DNA from: Albibeggiatoa sp964388965
Lineage (GTDB): Bacteria > Pseudomonadota > Gammaproteobacteria > Beggiatoales > Beggiatoaceae
NCBI GenBank assembly: GCA_964388965.1
Contig: CAYMCP010000046.1
Span: forward strand, 1-29,231
Direction of reading: 5' to 3'
DNA length: 29,231 nt
Position numbers and translations under genes: made by a program. Under the pieces are notes generated by a model. It saw only the letters and a list, made by a program, of their open reading frames with translations, did not search any database and was not told where the DNA came from. Position 1 is the stretch's first letter. Every line of letters begins with the position of its first letter. This document shows, in pieces, positions 1 to 7,903 of the stretch.

Positions 1-2
1 GC

Positions 3-51
3 TTGCAAAATAAATTTTGCACTCCTGCACTTCAGTTTGCACCACTACCAA
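3..51. repeat. Repeat A, copy 1 (49 bp, inverted copy at 12788-12836)
   Basis: These 49 bases reappear without mismatch, as the reverse complement, at 12788-12836. The unit contains a near-perfect palindrome (TGCAAAAT, 2-base spacer, ATTTTGCA) followed by several more TGCA steps. It ends one base before repeat B copy 1. Any short open frame through 3-185 is built from these repeats and is not a gene. Confidence 0.85.
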
Positions 52-52
52 A

Positions 53-138
53 ATTTTACGCTATATTTGCAACTCACAATCAATCAGGACGCAGAGTGTC
101 CTGGCAGCCTCCCAACGGAGACTATTGGGACGAGGAAA
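53..138 (+). repeat. Repeat B, copy 1 (86 bp; same strand copy at 23999-24084)
   Basis: By hand alignment this stretch matches 23999-24084 without gaps at 78 of 86 positions. It holds two hairpins: GGACGC-aga-GTGTCC near 85-99, and an arm pair CCCAA/TTGGG around 111-129. The outer terminal inverted repeats seen in the 23973-24120 copy are lost on the left, where repeat A abuts, and barely recognisable on the right (about 153-175). It appears to be a decayed copy. Confidence 0.8.
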
Positions 139-204
139 ATAAGTCTATTTTTTATTTTAAATTCATGATGTTGCCCTGTAGATAGGTCTATGGAAAACAT
201 TTAG

Positions 205-303
205 CAAATGTTGGCTAATAATTATGCTCAGTATGGACTAAATATTGATAGAGATTTGAATGCTTCAATTAATTTGTATAATGCGGTAAGCTCTACTATC
301 TGA
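205..303 (+). pseudogene. C-terminal relic of an IS200/IS605-type TnpB (OrfB)
   Basis: In the frame ending with TGA at 301-303 the translation reads YGLNIDRDLNASINL, followed by about ten residues. This is the end of the TnpB/OrfB family: the last zinc-finger knuckle (C-x-x-C-G-L) followed by the RuvC-III motif D-R-D-x-N-A-A-x-N. Here the knuckle cysteines are gone (A-Q-Y-G in place of C-x-x-C-G), and no upstream body of the protein is present. It is a dead fragment. The remaining bases to 418 contain a 12-base palindrome AAGTTTAAACTT at 329-340 and no further recognisable gene. Confidence 0.7.
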
Positions 304-418
304 GTTTATAGAGCAGTACACAAACCACAAGTTTAAACTTATGGACTGCAATGAAGCAAAAAATAGACTGACAATCTTAGGTTTATTATCACGAATTCTT
401 TAGATCGGAGTTAACAAT

Positions 419-784
419 ATGGATAATGATAAAATTGATAAATACACTGAAGCATTAAATGGTCCCGCACCCGATTTTGATCCTGATTGGGAAGTGACAC
501 AAGAATTACTCAAAATGGTCACCATACAGGCACGCCAATTGATGTATTTGCAAAAACAATTGGATATTCTAAAACATTCACATAGCTCAAGTATGGAAAC
601 ACTTATGTACTCACTTAATCGTAGTATGACCATGCAGAACATGAATCCTAAAACCCTAAAACAAGAAGATGTCAAAACAGCGATCACAGAATTAAATAAA
701 TCTATTGAGTCGGCTGCCAAAGGTGAACGTGCTGCACAGTATGCAGGTAATGTATTGAAATTTATTGCAAAAGTGGTTTTATGA
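419..784 (+). CDS. Conserved-looking small hydrophilic protein, function unknown
   Basis: This 121-residue protein matches no family I recognise. It has an acidic N-terminus (D/E-rich through residue ~25), a helical and probably coiled middle with many Gln, Met and Lys residues, and an amphipathic C-terminal stretch (about 105-121) that could lie on a membrane. There is no signal peptide and no cysteine. The start is supported by GGAG at 407-410, eight bases before ATG. Its last codon overlaps the next gene by four bases (ATGA at 781-784), so it is translationally coupled to the esterase and the TauE-like membrane protein. That supports expression but not a specific role. Confidence 0.75.
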   Translation: MDNDKIDKYTEALNGPAPDFDPDWEVTQELLKMVTIQARQLMYLQKQLDILKHSHSSSMETLMYSLNRSMTMQNMNPKTLKQEDVKTAITELNKSIESAAKGERAAQYAGNVLKFIAKVVL

Positions 785-1416
785 ATTACATTTATTTACA
801 CGGCTGGGCATCAAGTCCCGATTCTAGCAAAGCAGTCTTTTTCCAGCAGCAATTTGCTAAATATGCTATTTCTATCCAAATTCCTGATTTAAATCAAAAT
901 GATTTTTACCATCTAACAATAACTCGTCAAATCAACCAAGTCGCCGCATTATTTCCAGATGACAATACGCCCGTAACTTTAATTGGTTCTAGCTTGGGCG
1001 GTTTAACATCGCTGTGGTTAGCAGAAAAATATCTACAAGTCGAACGCTTAATTTTAATGGCACCTGCGTTAGAATTTTATCCAAATTGCATTGAAATATG
1101 GGGAAAACATAATTTTGAACGCTGGCAACGAGAAGGCGAAATCAACATGATGCACTATGCTTGGGAACGTGAAGAATTAGTGAGTTTCGATTTTATCCGC
1201 GATGCAATGCAATATCGAGACGAAAATTTGCAGCGTCAACTACCTACATTAATTTTACATGGCGAAAATGGTGAAGTGGTACCCGTTCAAGCCTCACGTA
1301 ACTTTGTCGCACAACGAGATTGGGTAACACTCAAAACCTACGATAGTGATCATAGCTTAAAAAATGTGTTATCTGAACTATGGACTGCAACGCAAGATTT
1401 TTGTGGATTAAATTAA
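781..1416 (+). CDS. YqiA/UPF0227-like alpha/beta-hydrolase (esterase)
   Basis: A 211-residue cytoplasmic alpha/beta-hydrolase related to YqiA/YcfP esterases. Visible marks are the N-terminal HGW-x-SSP oxyanion segment (H7-P13), the nucleophile elbow G-S-S-L-G-G (nucleophile Ser71) and a C-terminal catalytic His191 in S-D-H-S. The usual acid motif H-G-x-x-D-x-V-V-P reads H-G-E-N-G-E-V-V-P (160-168), so the canonical Asp is replaced by Gly164. Glu162 or Glu165 may stand in. It is slightly longer than E. coli YqiA (193 aa). It overlaps the preceding gene by 4 bp and the next ATG follows its stop codon directly, so the three genes form one transcription unit. The natural substrate is unknown. Confidence 0.85.
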   Translation: MNYIYLHGWASSPDSSKAVFFQQQFAKYAISIQIPDLNQNDFYHLTITRQINQVAALFPDDNTPVTLIGSSLGGLTSLWLAEKYLQVERLILMAPALEFYPNCIEIWGKHNFERWQREGEINMMHYAWEREELVSFDFIRDAMQYRDENLQRQLPTLILHGENGEVVPVQASRNFVAQRDWVTLKTYDSDHSLKNVLSELWTATQDFCGLN

Positions 1417-2130
1417 ATGCTAGGCGATATACCGTTATTTATTTCCGCTTTTTTGACAGGCTTACTTGGTTCTGTGCATTGTATCGGTATGTGTGGCGGC
1501 ATTGTTGGCGCACTGACTATGGGCTTAAATGAATCAATCCGCCATTCTCCGGTTAAATTATTACCCTACTTATTGACTTATAATTTAGGTCGAATTAGTA
1601 CATACACGATTATGGGTTTAATTATCGGATTTATTGGTACTTTATCGCAGCAATTACCCTATCAACACAGTATACACCTATGGATTTCGGGTTTATTTAT
1701 GATTGCGTTAGGTCTATACATCGGCGCGTGGTGGCAAGCTTTGAGTTATTTGGAAAAATGCGGCGCAATGCTATGGTCTAAAATTTCACCATTAAGTCAA
1801 CGCTTTTTGCCAGTTAAAAATCCATTCCACGCGCTCGGTTTAGGTCTAGTTTGGGGTTGGTTGCCTTGTGGTCTGGTATATACAGCATTAGGTTTGGCTC
1901 TGGCAGGCGGTAATACGTTACAAGGGGGCTGGATTATGTTATGTTTTGGTTTAGGTACATTGCCGATGTTATTTGTTATGGGCACAACAGCACAATGGTT
2001 AATGCAATTTACACGGCGTTTATTGGTACGGCGCATGATTGGTGCAGTGATTATTTTGTTTGGCATTGCAACTATTACAGAAATTGTTGCATTTCATCCT
2101 TCGATTGAAGGTTTAGAAATATGTGATTGA
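1417..2130 (+). CDS. Sulfite exporter TauE/SafE-like (DsbD_2 family) membrane protein
   Basis: A 237-residue polytopic inner-membrane protein. Family marks are H-C-I-G-M-C-G-G at residues 21-28 near the end of the first membrane helix, N-L-G-R at 56-59, and the second Cys-containing turn W-L-P-C-G-L at 148-153. These Cys residues lie within membrane helices, as in the DsbD_2 (PF13386) group often annotated as sulfite exporter or urease accessory UreH-like. In proteobacteria many members travel with cbb3 oxidase or copper-handling genes; here the neighbours do not show this. About six hydrophobic segments are visible. The ATG immediately follows the TAA of the esterase, implying translational coupling. 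The transported or reduced substrate cannot be read from sequence. Confidence 0.85.
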   Translation: MLGDIPLFISAFLTGLLGSVHCIGMCGGIVGALTMGLNESIRHSPVKLLPYLLTYNLGRISTYTIMGLIIGFIGTLSQQLPYQHSIHLWISGLFMIALGLYIGAWWQALSYLEKCGAMLWSKISPLSQRFLPVKNPFHALGLGLVWGWLPCGLVYTALGLALAGGNTLQGGWIMLCFGLGTLPMLFVMGTTAQWLMQFTRRLLVRRMIGAVIILFGIATITEIVAFHPSIEGLEICD

Positions 2131-2257
2131 TTTAATTCTTATTGTGCAAATATTTTTCAAAAATGCGTTCTCTAATCCTGCTCAAACATATCACGGTAAT
2201 AGAATTAACACCATAACCTGCTAAAATAAAAAATAAAATTCTAACTTGGAATTATTT

Positions 2258-4159
2258 ATGAATATTGGTCAAACTTTGCAAACCGCACAACAGTTGCACC
2301 AACAAGGTAAATTACAACAAGCTTTTGATTTATATCAAAAAATCATTCAAATTAAACCTAAACACGCAGAAGCAATTCATTTGATAGGTGTTGTATTAGC
2401 ACAAACGCAACAACCTCAACATGCAATTGCTTATTTTCAACAAGCCATTAAACTTAAACCCAAAGTAGCGGTATATTACAATCATTTAGGTAATGCACTG
2501 CAAACCATAGGACAATTATCTACTGCACGACATGCCTATCATCAAGCATTACAATTAGCACCTAATGATGCTGATATTTATAGCAATTTAGCTGGCGTAT
2601 ACGTTAAATCAGAAAAGTTAGAAGAAGCTGAAAACTGTTATCAACAGGCAATTAAACTGAATTCACATCATGTAGATGCTTATCACAATTTAGTTATTGT
2701 TTTAGTAAAATTAGAAAAATATCAAATTGCGTATGATTTTTGTCAAAAAGCCCTAAAACTTAAATTATCTCCAGCAAAAACTTATGCAGATTTAGCCCGT
2801 ATTGAAATTGAACAAGAACACTGGCAACAAGCACAAGACTATTTACAACAAGCATTAAATTTACAGCCTAGTTACGCAGAAGCTTATCATTTATTGGGAG
2901 TCGTTGCGTCCGAACAACAGCTAGATGAACAGGCAAAACAGCATTACGAAACGGCTATTAAACACGATCCAAATTATGCCGAAGCTTACGTTAATTTAGC
3001 CAATATCTACGCTAATGAACAAAAATTAGACATAGCACAACATTTTTATCAAAAAGCGATTCAAGCAAAACCCTATCTTCCTGATACGTATGCTAATTTA
3101 GCAAAAATTAAGCAACGTTTAAATGAAGTGATACCAGCACGTAAATATTGCGAACAAGCATTACAATTACGTCCCGATTCATACGAACTTCATCAAAGTT
3201 ATTCGCAGGTTTTACTAGCGGCGGGTGAATTTGAATTAGGTTGGAAATCATTTGCATATCGTCCTAGTCGCGTCCCGAGCAGTAGTGATTTTAAAGCCGT
3301 TGGTGGTCAGTTTGAAATTGAACCACTGGCGCAAGATTTAACAGGTAAACATATTTTTATCCGTAAAGATCAAGGGTTAGGCGATGAATTACTTTTTTTA
3401 CGTTTCGCGCCGTTATTAAAACAACGTGGTGCCGTATTAACTTATCAATGCGGAAAAAAAATTAAAACGATGCTACAACGCTTAGATTGGATTGACACTG
3501 TGCTTGACCCCGACCAACCCGTTCCCGACGCGGTGGATGCTAAATATTTAGTAGGTGATTTACCATTAGCATTGCATATAAAACGGGTTGAGGAAATTCC
3601 AGATGCAGTGCAACTCTCTGTTTTACCTGATAAATTACTAGCAATAAAAGCGAAATTGCCGCAAGATGGAAAACCATTAATTGGCTTAACTTGGCGTGCC
3701 GGTCAACCAACGAGCGAAGTAAGTAAGAAATTCAAAGATAAAGTGCTGCAAAAAGAAATGCCATTAGATTTGTTACTCGATATTTTACATGGTATTGATG
3801 CGCATTTTATTATTTTACAGCGTTATCCAGTCGCGGATGAATTAGCGAAAATAAAACAAGTATTAACACAAAAAAGTTACGATTTTACTGATTTAAGTGA
3901 TGATTTGGAAAGTATGTTAGCATTATTATCATTACTTGATGATTATATTGCAGTCAGTAATACAAATTTACACTTATCAATTGGTTTGAATAAAGCGGCA
4001 CGAGTGTTAATCCCAAATCCACCAGATTGGCGGTGGATGCGAGCAGGTGATCATTCAGCGTGGTTTAAGAGTTTTAAGATTTACCGACAAACCGCTCATG
4101 ATGATTGGGATGGTTGTTTTCAGCAATTACGTGATGATTTACATGATGTTTTTGGTTAA
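2258..4159 (+). CDS. TPR protein with C-terminal GT-B-like glycosyltransferase domain
   Basis: A 633-residue soluble protein. Residues ~7-320 form nine to ten tetratricopeptide repeats of 34 residues, each with the N-L-A-x-x-Y / A-x-x-x-Y-x-x-A-x-x-x-x-P pattern. Residues ~350-633 resemble the heptosyltransferase/GT9-like half of TPR-glycosyltransferase fusions, with K-D-Q-G-L-G-D-E (370-377), G-L-T-W-R-A-G, and S-N-T-N-L-H (567-572), the likely nucleotide-sugar binding end. An in-frame TTG exists at 2246, but ATG 2258 starts directly on the first TPR helix and is preferred. No signal peptide or membrane segment. Two further copies of the same domain pair occur in the 13785-17336 gene. The likely role is transfer of sugar to protein or surface polymer; acceptor and donor are not known. 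Confidence 0.8.
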   Translation: MNIGQTLQTAQQLHQQGKLQQAFDLYQKIIQIKPKHAEAIHLIGVVLAQTQQPQHAIAYFQQAIKLKPKVAVYYNHLGNALQTIGQLSTARHAYHQALQLAPNDADIYSNLAGVYVKSEKLEEAENCYQQAIKLNSHHVDAYHNLVIVLVKLEKYQIAYDFCQKALKLKLSPAKTYADLARIEIEQEHWQQAQDYLQQALNLQPSYAEAYHLLGVVASEQQLDEQAKQHYETAIKHDPNYAEAYVNLANIYANEQKLDIAQHFYQKAIQAKPYLPDTYANLAKIKQRLNEVIPARKYCEQALQLRPDSYELHQSYSQVLLAAGEFELGWKSFAYRPSRVPSSSDFKAVGGQFEIEPLAQDLTGKHIFIRKDQGLGDELLFLRFAPLLKQRGAVLTYQCGKKIKTMLQRLDWIDTVLDPDQPVPDAVDAKYLVGDLPLALHIKRVEEIPDAVQLSVLPDKLLAIKAKLPQDGKPLIGLTWRAGQPTSEVSKKFKDKVLQKEMPLDLLLDILHGIDAHFIILQRYPVADELAKIKQVLTQKSYDFTDLSDDLESMLALLSLLDDYIAVSNTNLHLSIGLNKAARVLIPNPPDWRWMRAGDHSAWFKSFKIYRQTAHDDWDGCFQQLRDDLHDVFG

Positions 4160-4340
4160 AAACGATTGTCATAGAGCACGACCACTTACATTGGGTAGGA
4201 TTACAGAAGGTGGTCTACATTAGAATTGTCTACCTTTAAAAAACAATTGGTTAGAGAGGTAAAAATTCCAAAGTTCTGCACAGATAGCCAAAATATTATC
4301 ATATAAATCAGTTGCAAAGGTGGAAAATATTTTAATAAAT

Positions 4341-4673
4341 TTACAAATAATGCTTATGCTCAGAACGCCGTCTGCCAGCACGTTGCACAATGACTCCCTT
4401 AATCGCATCCATACCAGAAATAGCTACAGTCGGATACTTATCATTTAATGGCTTTAAAAAATAATTTTTCTGTTCATCAATGATTAATTGGCGAAAAATG
4501 TACTCATCATCCACTACCGCCAACACATAACATTGATTACTCACCACCGCGTCACGGTCAATAATAATAATATGTCCCTCTGTAAATTCAGGCGCCATGC
4601 TGTCGCCTAGTACCCGTAATGCAAACGGTTCATTGCTTTCGCAACTGTCTCTTCTCATTGGGTCTTCGTGCAT
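4341..4673 (-). CDS. Small S24/LexA-like protein without DNA-binding domain
   Basis: A 110-residue protein consisting only of the LexA/S24 peptidase fold. The nucleophile motif V-L-G-D-S-M-A-P-E-F is intact (Ser25). The position of the catalytic lysine, in the strand D-D-E-Y-I-F-R-Q-L (55-63), is Arg61, 36 residues on, close to the Ser119-Lys156 spacing of LexA. There is no helix-turn-helix domain ahead of it. The start is supported by a strong Shine-Dalgarno (AGAGGAG on the minus strand, 4680-4688). It is transcribed divergently from the flippase and shares a perfect FNR-type box at 4729-4742. I infer a regulatory or pseudo-protease role rather than SOS repressor function. Short S24 proteins of this kind may be common in proteobacteria. 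Confidence 0.8.
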   Translation of the reverse strand: MHEDPMRRDSCESNEPFALRVLGDSMAPEFTEGHIIIIDRDAVVSNQCYVLAVVDDEYIFRQLIIDEQKNYFLKPLNDKYPTVAISGMDAIKGVIVQRAGRRRSEHKHYL

Positions 4674-4728
4674 TAAAATACTCCTCTATAATGAAAAAAA
4701 TGAATTATTTTTACACAATGCGCGTTAT

Positions 4729-4742
4729 TTGATTTAAATCAA
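4729..4742. promoter_or_regulatory. FNR/ANR-type box in a divergent promoter region
   Basis: TTGATTTAAATCAA is an exact match to the FNR consensus TTGAT-N4-ATCAA. It lies 56 bases from the S24-like start codon and 59 bases from the flippase start codon. On the plus strand a good -10 element, TACAAT, lies at 4763-4768, placing the box centre near -40 as in class II FNR-activated promoters. On the minus strand AATAAT at 4704-4709 gives a similar spacing. The regulator is inferred from the site only; no fnr gene is in the window. Confidence 0.6.
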
Positions 4743-4800
4743 CTGTTTTTAACATTTTGGTTTACAATATCCGAAATATTGTTAATAAGGAATCGGAGCT

Positions 4801-6144
4801 TTGAAAACTGTAAACACGCCCCAAGACAATGCAAGTGCGCTGGCTCGTCTGAAACAATTGGCTTTAACTGGTTCTTTATTATCCATCTTCGCTTTTGGCA
4901 TTATCATGCTGATGCGTTTGGGCGGTAACATTATTGTTGCAGGTTGGTTATATCCCGAAGCCTTTGGTTTGATGGCTGTAGTCAATGCGCTAATGATGGG
5001 TTTAGCAATGTTCTCCGATGTTGGTTTGCGCCCAAGCATTGTACAAAATAAGCGCGGCGAAGACGCTGATTTTTTGCGTACTGCATGGACAATTCAAGTG
5101 ATTCGTGGTTTTATTCTCGCCCTATTTGCCGTCGCGCTTGCCTTCCCTATCGCTGCGATTAATGGTGAACCAGAACTCATCCCACTCATTATTGTCACAG
5201 GCTTATCATCCATCTTTATGGGATTTAATTCAACCTATCTGTTTGTCTATTCAAGACGTTTAGATTTACGCAATATGGTGATTTTAGACATTATTGCGGC
5301 ATTTTTAAGTACGGCTGTCATGTTAATTTGGGCATATTTCTACCCCACAATTTGGGCACTCGTTTCAAGTGCGTTTGTAAATGCAATTGTACGTCTAATT
5401 GCCAGTCATACCGTACTCTCTGGCAACATGCCAATGCGATTTGAATGGGAAAAACAATCCGTTCATGAGCTTGTTCACTTCGGTAAATGGATTTTTGTTA
5501 GTACCGCACTTGGTTTTTTACTGATGCGTTTAGATGTTTTTATATTGGGTAGTTTTGCAGGTATGGCAACATTAGGCTTGTATTCGATTGCTAAAACATT
5601 AGCGCGTATCTCAATCGAAGCCTTAATGAAATTATCTGATATGGTCATGTTTCCACTGTATTCGCGCTTGAAAGAGCAAGGCGCAAATACCTTACATGAA
5701 AAAATGTTTAAAGCCCGTGCATTACTACTTATCCTATTTTTGCCACCATTATGGATACTGATTTTAGGCGGACAGTGGATCGTAGATTTATTATATGACG
5801 AACGCTATCAATCGGCAGGTTGGATGCTGCAAGTATTGGCTGCTGGCGGTACTGCAACAGTTATTATCACAAGTATTTATCCGGTATTACTAGCTGTAGG
5901 CGATTCATTTCGTAATATGCTTAATTCGATTACACGTTTTATTATGCAAGTATTAGGGATGTTGATAGGTTATTACCTCGCTGGTGTAGAAGGATTTATT
6001 ATCGGTGTTGCAATGGCTGACTTGTTTACTTACGGCATATTAGTATTTTTAATTCGACCTTATAACGTGTGGCTTCCGTGGTTAGATTTTACCGCTTTTG
6101 CAAGCTCATTAATCGTCATTTGGATTGCTTTTGCTGTGCTGTGA
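4801..6144 (+). CDS. Oligosaccharide flippase (Wzx-like, MOP superfamily)
   Basis: A 447-residue integral membrane protein with about 12 hydrophobic segments spread evenly along its length and few large loops. This is typical of polysaccharide biosynthesis flippases that move lipid-linked sugars across the inner membrane. The N-terminal segment R-L-G-G-N-I-I-V-A-G-W-L-Y-P-E-A-F-G resembles the first two helices of that family. The start codon is TTG at 4801, chosen because AAGGA sits eight bases upstream and the next in-frame ATG would cut into the first helix. No glycosyltransferase or polymerase gene adjoins it, so the substrate is open. Its upstream region carries the FNR-type box, suggesting oxygen-linked control. 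Confidence 0.85.
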   Translation: MKTVNTPQDNASALARLKQLALTGSLLSIFAFGIIMLMRLGGNIIVAGWLYPEAFGLMAVVNALMMGLAMFSDVGLRPSIVQNKRGEDADFLRTAWTIQVIRGFILALFAVALAFPIAAINGEPELIPLIIVTGLSSIFMGFNSTYLFVYSRRLDLRNMVILDIIAAFLSTAVMLIWAYFYPTIWALVSSAFVNAIVRLIASHTVLSGNMPMRFEWEKQSVHELVHFGKWIFVSTALGFLLMRLDVFILGSFAGMATLGLYSIAKTLARISIEALMKLSDMVMFPLYSRLKEQGANTLHEKMFKARALLLILFLPPLWILILGGQWIVDLLYDERYQSAGWMLQVLAAGGTATVIITSIYPVLLAVGDSFRNMLNSITRFIMQVLGMLIGYYLAGVEGFIIGVAMADLFTYGILVFLIRPYNVWLPWLDFTAFASSLIVIWIAFAVL

Positions 6145-6251
6145 ATTTGTAGGATAATCTTAAATTTCACAAGATGCGTTTTTAAATCGAAAATCACTAA
6201 ATTATGCTAGAATTGAAACACTATTTTGGTGAAAATGAGCAGTGTTGAAAA

Positions 6252-7559
6252 ATGAATGTACTCATCGTTGGCAGTGGTGGTAGAGAACACGCACTTGCAT
6301 GGAAAGCAGCACAATCTGCACAAGTTGAAAAAGTTTTTGTTGCGCCGGGCAATGCGGGCACCGCAATAGAAGCGAAACTTGAAAACGTTAATTTAAAAAT
6401 TAATGACATTCAAGGGTTAGTCAAATTTGCACAAGACAATGTCGTAGATTTGACCATCATAGGACCTGAAGCACCCTTAGTCATGGGTATTGTAGATGCG
6501 TTTCAAAAAGTGGGCTTGAAATGTTTTGGTCCAAGTTTTCAAGCTGCACGACTGGAAGGCTCAAAAACATTCACTAAAGATTTTTTGCTCCGCCACAACA
6601 TCCCTACAGCCTGTTATGGCACATTCACCGAATTACAAACCGCTTTAACTTATTTACAACGTACTTTTGATAATAAAATTGTAATCAAAGCGGATGGGTT
6701 AGCATCTGGAAAAGGTGTTGTCATTACCGATAATTTGCAAGAGGCTGAAGACACAATAAGAGATATGTTAGAGGGTAATATTTTTGGAGAAGCGGGACAA
6801 CGTGTTGTTATCGAAGAATTTTTAGAAGGTGAAGAAGCGAGTTTTATTTGCATGGTAGACGGCGAGCATATCCAACCGTTCGCCAGTTCTCAAGATCACA
6901 AACCGCGTGACGAAGGTGATAATGGTCCCAACACCGGTGGCATGGGGGCTTATTCACCTGCACCCGTCATCACAGCAGACATTCACGCGCGAGTAATGAA
7001 AGAAATTATTGAACCGACAGTGAAAGGCATGGCGGCAGAAGGGTATCCGTATACCGGATTTTTATATGCGGGTTTGATGATTGACAAGCAAGGAACACCC
7101 AAAGTATTGGAATATAATTGCCGTTTTGGCGATCCTGAAACTCAACCGATTATGCTACGCTTAAAATCCGATTTAGTTCAAGCATGTCTCGCAGCATTAG
7201 ATAAGCGTTTAGATCAAATTACCTTAGAATGGGATGAACGTACTGCATTAGGTGTCGTTTTAGCCTCTGGTGGCTATCCTACCAGTTACGCAAAAGGTTA
7301 TGTTATTCGAGGTTTATTAGAAGTAGATGAAACCAGTAGCAAGGTTTTTCACGCAGGTACAAATAAGCGCGATGGTGAAATTGTAACCGACGGCGGACGT
7401 GTTTTATGTGTTACTGCGTTGGGTCATTCCGTATCTGAGGCACAGAAAAAAGCTTATGCTATTGTTTCCAGAATCAGTTGGACTAATATGTATTATCGTA
7501 AAGACATTGGCTATCGGGCAGTTGCACGCGAATTAGAAAATAATCCAATAGTAAATTAA
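6252..7559 (+). CDS. purD: Phosphoribosylamine-glycine ligase
   Basis: A 435-residue cytoplasmic ATP-grasp enzyme that joins glycine to 5-phosphoribosylamine in de novo purine synthesis. The N-terminus M-N-V-L-I-V-G-S-G-G-R-E-H-A-L is the PurD signature. Further along are K-A-D-G-L-A-S-G-K-G-V, the E-E-F-L-E-G-E-E strand of the ATP-grasp fold, N-T-G-G-M-G-A-Y-S-P, and the metal-binding E-Y-N-C-R-F-G-D-P-E-T-Q. Length agrees with the family (about 430 aa). No strong Shine-Dalgarno precedes ATG 6252, but the protein begins exactly where homologues do. purH is not adjacent in this window, so the gene may be transcribed alone or with the small DUF2892 gene 30 bp downstream. Confidence 0.97.
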   Translation: MNVLIVGSGGREHALAWKAAQSAQVEKVFVAPGNAGTAIEAKLENVNLKINDIQGLVKFAQDNVVDLTIIGPEAPLVMGIVDAFQKVGLKCFGPSFQAARLEGSKTFTKDFLLRHNIPTACYGTFTELQTALTYLQRTFDNKIVIKADGLASGKGVVITDNLQEAEDTIRDMLEGNIFGEAGQRVVIEEFLEGEEASFICMVDGEHIQPFASSQDHKPRDEGDNGPNTGGMGAYSPAPVITADIHARVMKEIIEPTVKGMAAEGYPYTGFLYAGLMIDKQGTPKVLEYNCRFGDPETQPIMLRLKSDLVQACLAALDKRLDQITLEWDERTALGVVLASGGYPTSYAKGYVIRGLLEVDETSSKVFHAGTNKRDGEIVTDGGRVLCVTALGHSVSEAQKKAYAIVSRISWTNMYYRKDIGYRAVARELENNPIVN

Positions 7560-7589
7560 TTAAATTTTAATTATCAAGGTATATTAATT

Positions 7590-7838
7590 ATGAAAAATGT
7601 TGATGGTTTAGATAAAGGTTTAAGAGTGCTCATAGGTGGTGTTTTAGTAATGAGTATGACAATTTTATATATTCTGTATCCGGAAGATTGGGCGAGGTTA
7701 GGTATTTTTGGATATATTTTAGGTTTTGGCGGTGGTATTGCGATGCTAACAGGATTTATCGGTTTTTGCCCCGCATACTTACTTTTTGGTATTTCAACTT
7801 GCCATCCCAATCAAAAAATGAGCAACAGTAACGAATAA
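7590..7838 (+). CDS. DUF2892 (YgaP-like) small membrane protein
   Basis: An 82-residue protein of the DUF2892/YgaP transmembrane family. It has an amphipathic N-terminus (N-V-D-G-L-D-K-G-L-R), two hydrophobic helices (about 13-31 and 38-56) separated by a short polar turn, and the family ending G-F-x-G-F-C-P-A-Y-L-L-F-G-I-S-T-C. The two Cys residues near the end are usual in this family. E. coli YgaP couples such a domain to a rhodanese domain; here the membrane part stands alone. It follows purD by 30 bp and precedes the sensor kinase by 65 bp. No biochemical role can be assigned from the sequence. Confidence 0.85.
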   Translation: MKNVDGLDKGLRVLIGGVLVMSMTILYILYPEDWARLGIFGYILGFGGGIAMLTGFIGFCPAYLLFGISTCHPNQKMSNSNE

Positions 7839-7903
7839 TTTAGCCGCCTATTCCGATTATAGAATAGAACCTAAAGCATTGCCGACGCGCCAACGGATAA
7901 ACT

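Noticed and set aside
3..185. A 60-codon open frame at the window start
   Set aside because: It is composed almost entirely of repeats A and B and has no protein-like character.
53..303. CRISPR array or TnpB guide RNA locus
   Set aside because: No regular direct repeats with spacers are present, and the TnpB relic is too degraded to assign a guide RNA.
2246..2257. TTG as start of the first TPR-GT gene
   Set aside because: The ATG at 2258 leads straight into the first TPR helix; the four extra codons add nothing recognisable.
4180..4215. Hairpin GACCAC/GTGGTC after the TPR-GT gene
   Set aside because: Only six pairs around a 24-base loop and no T-run, too weak for a terminator call.
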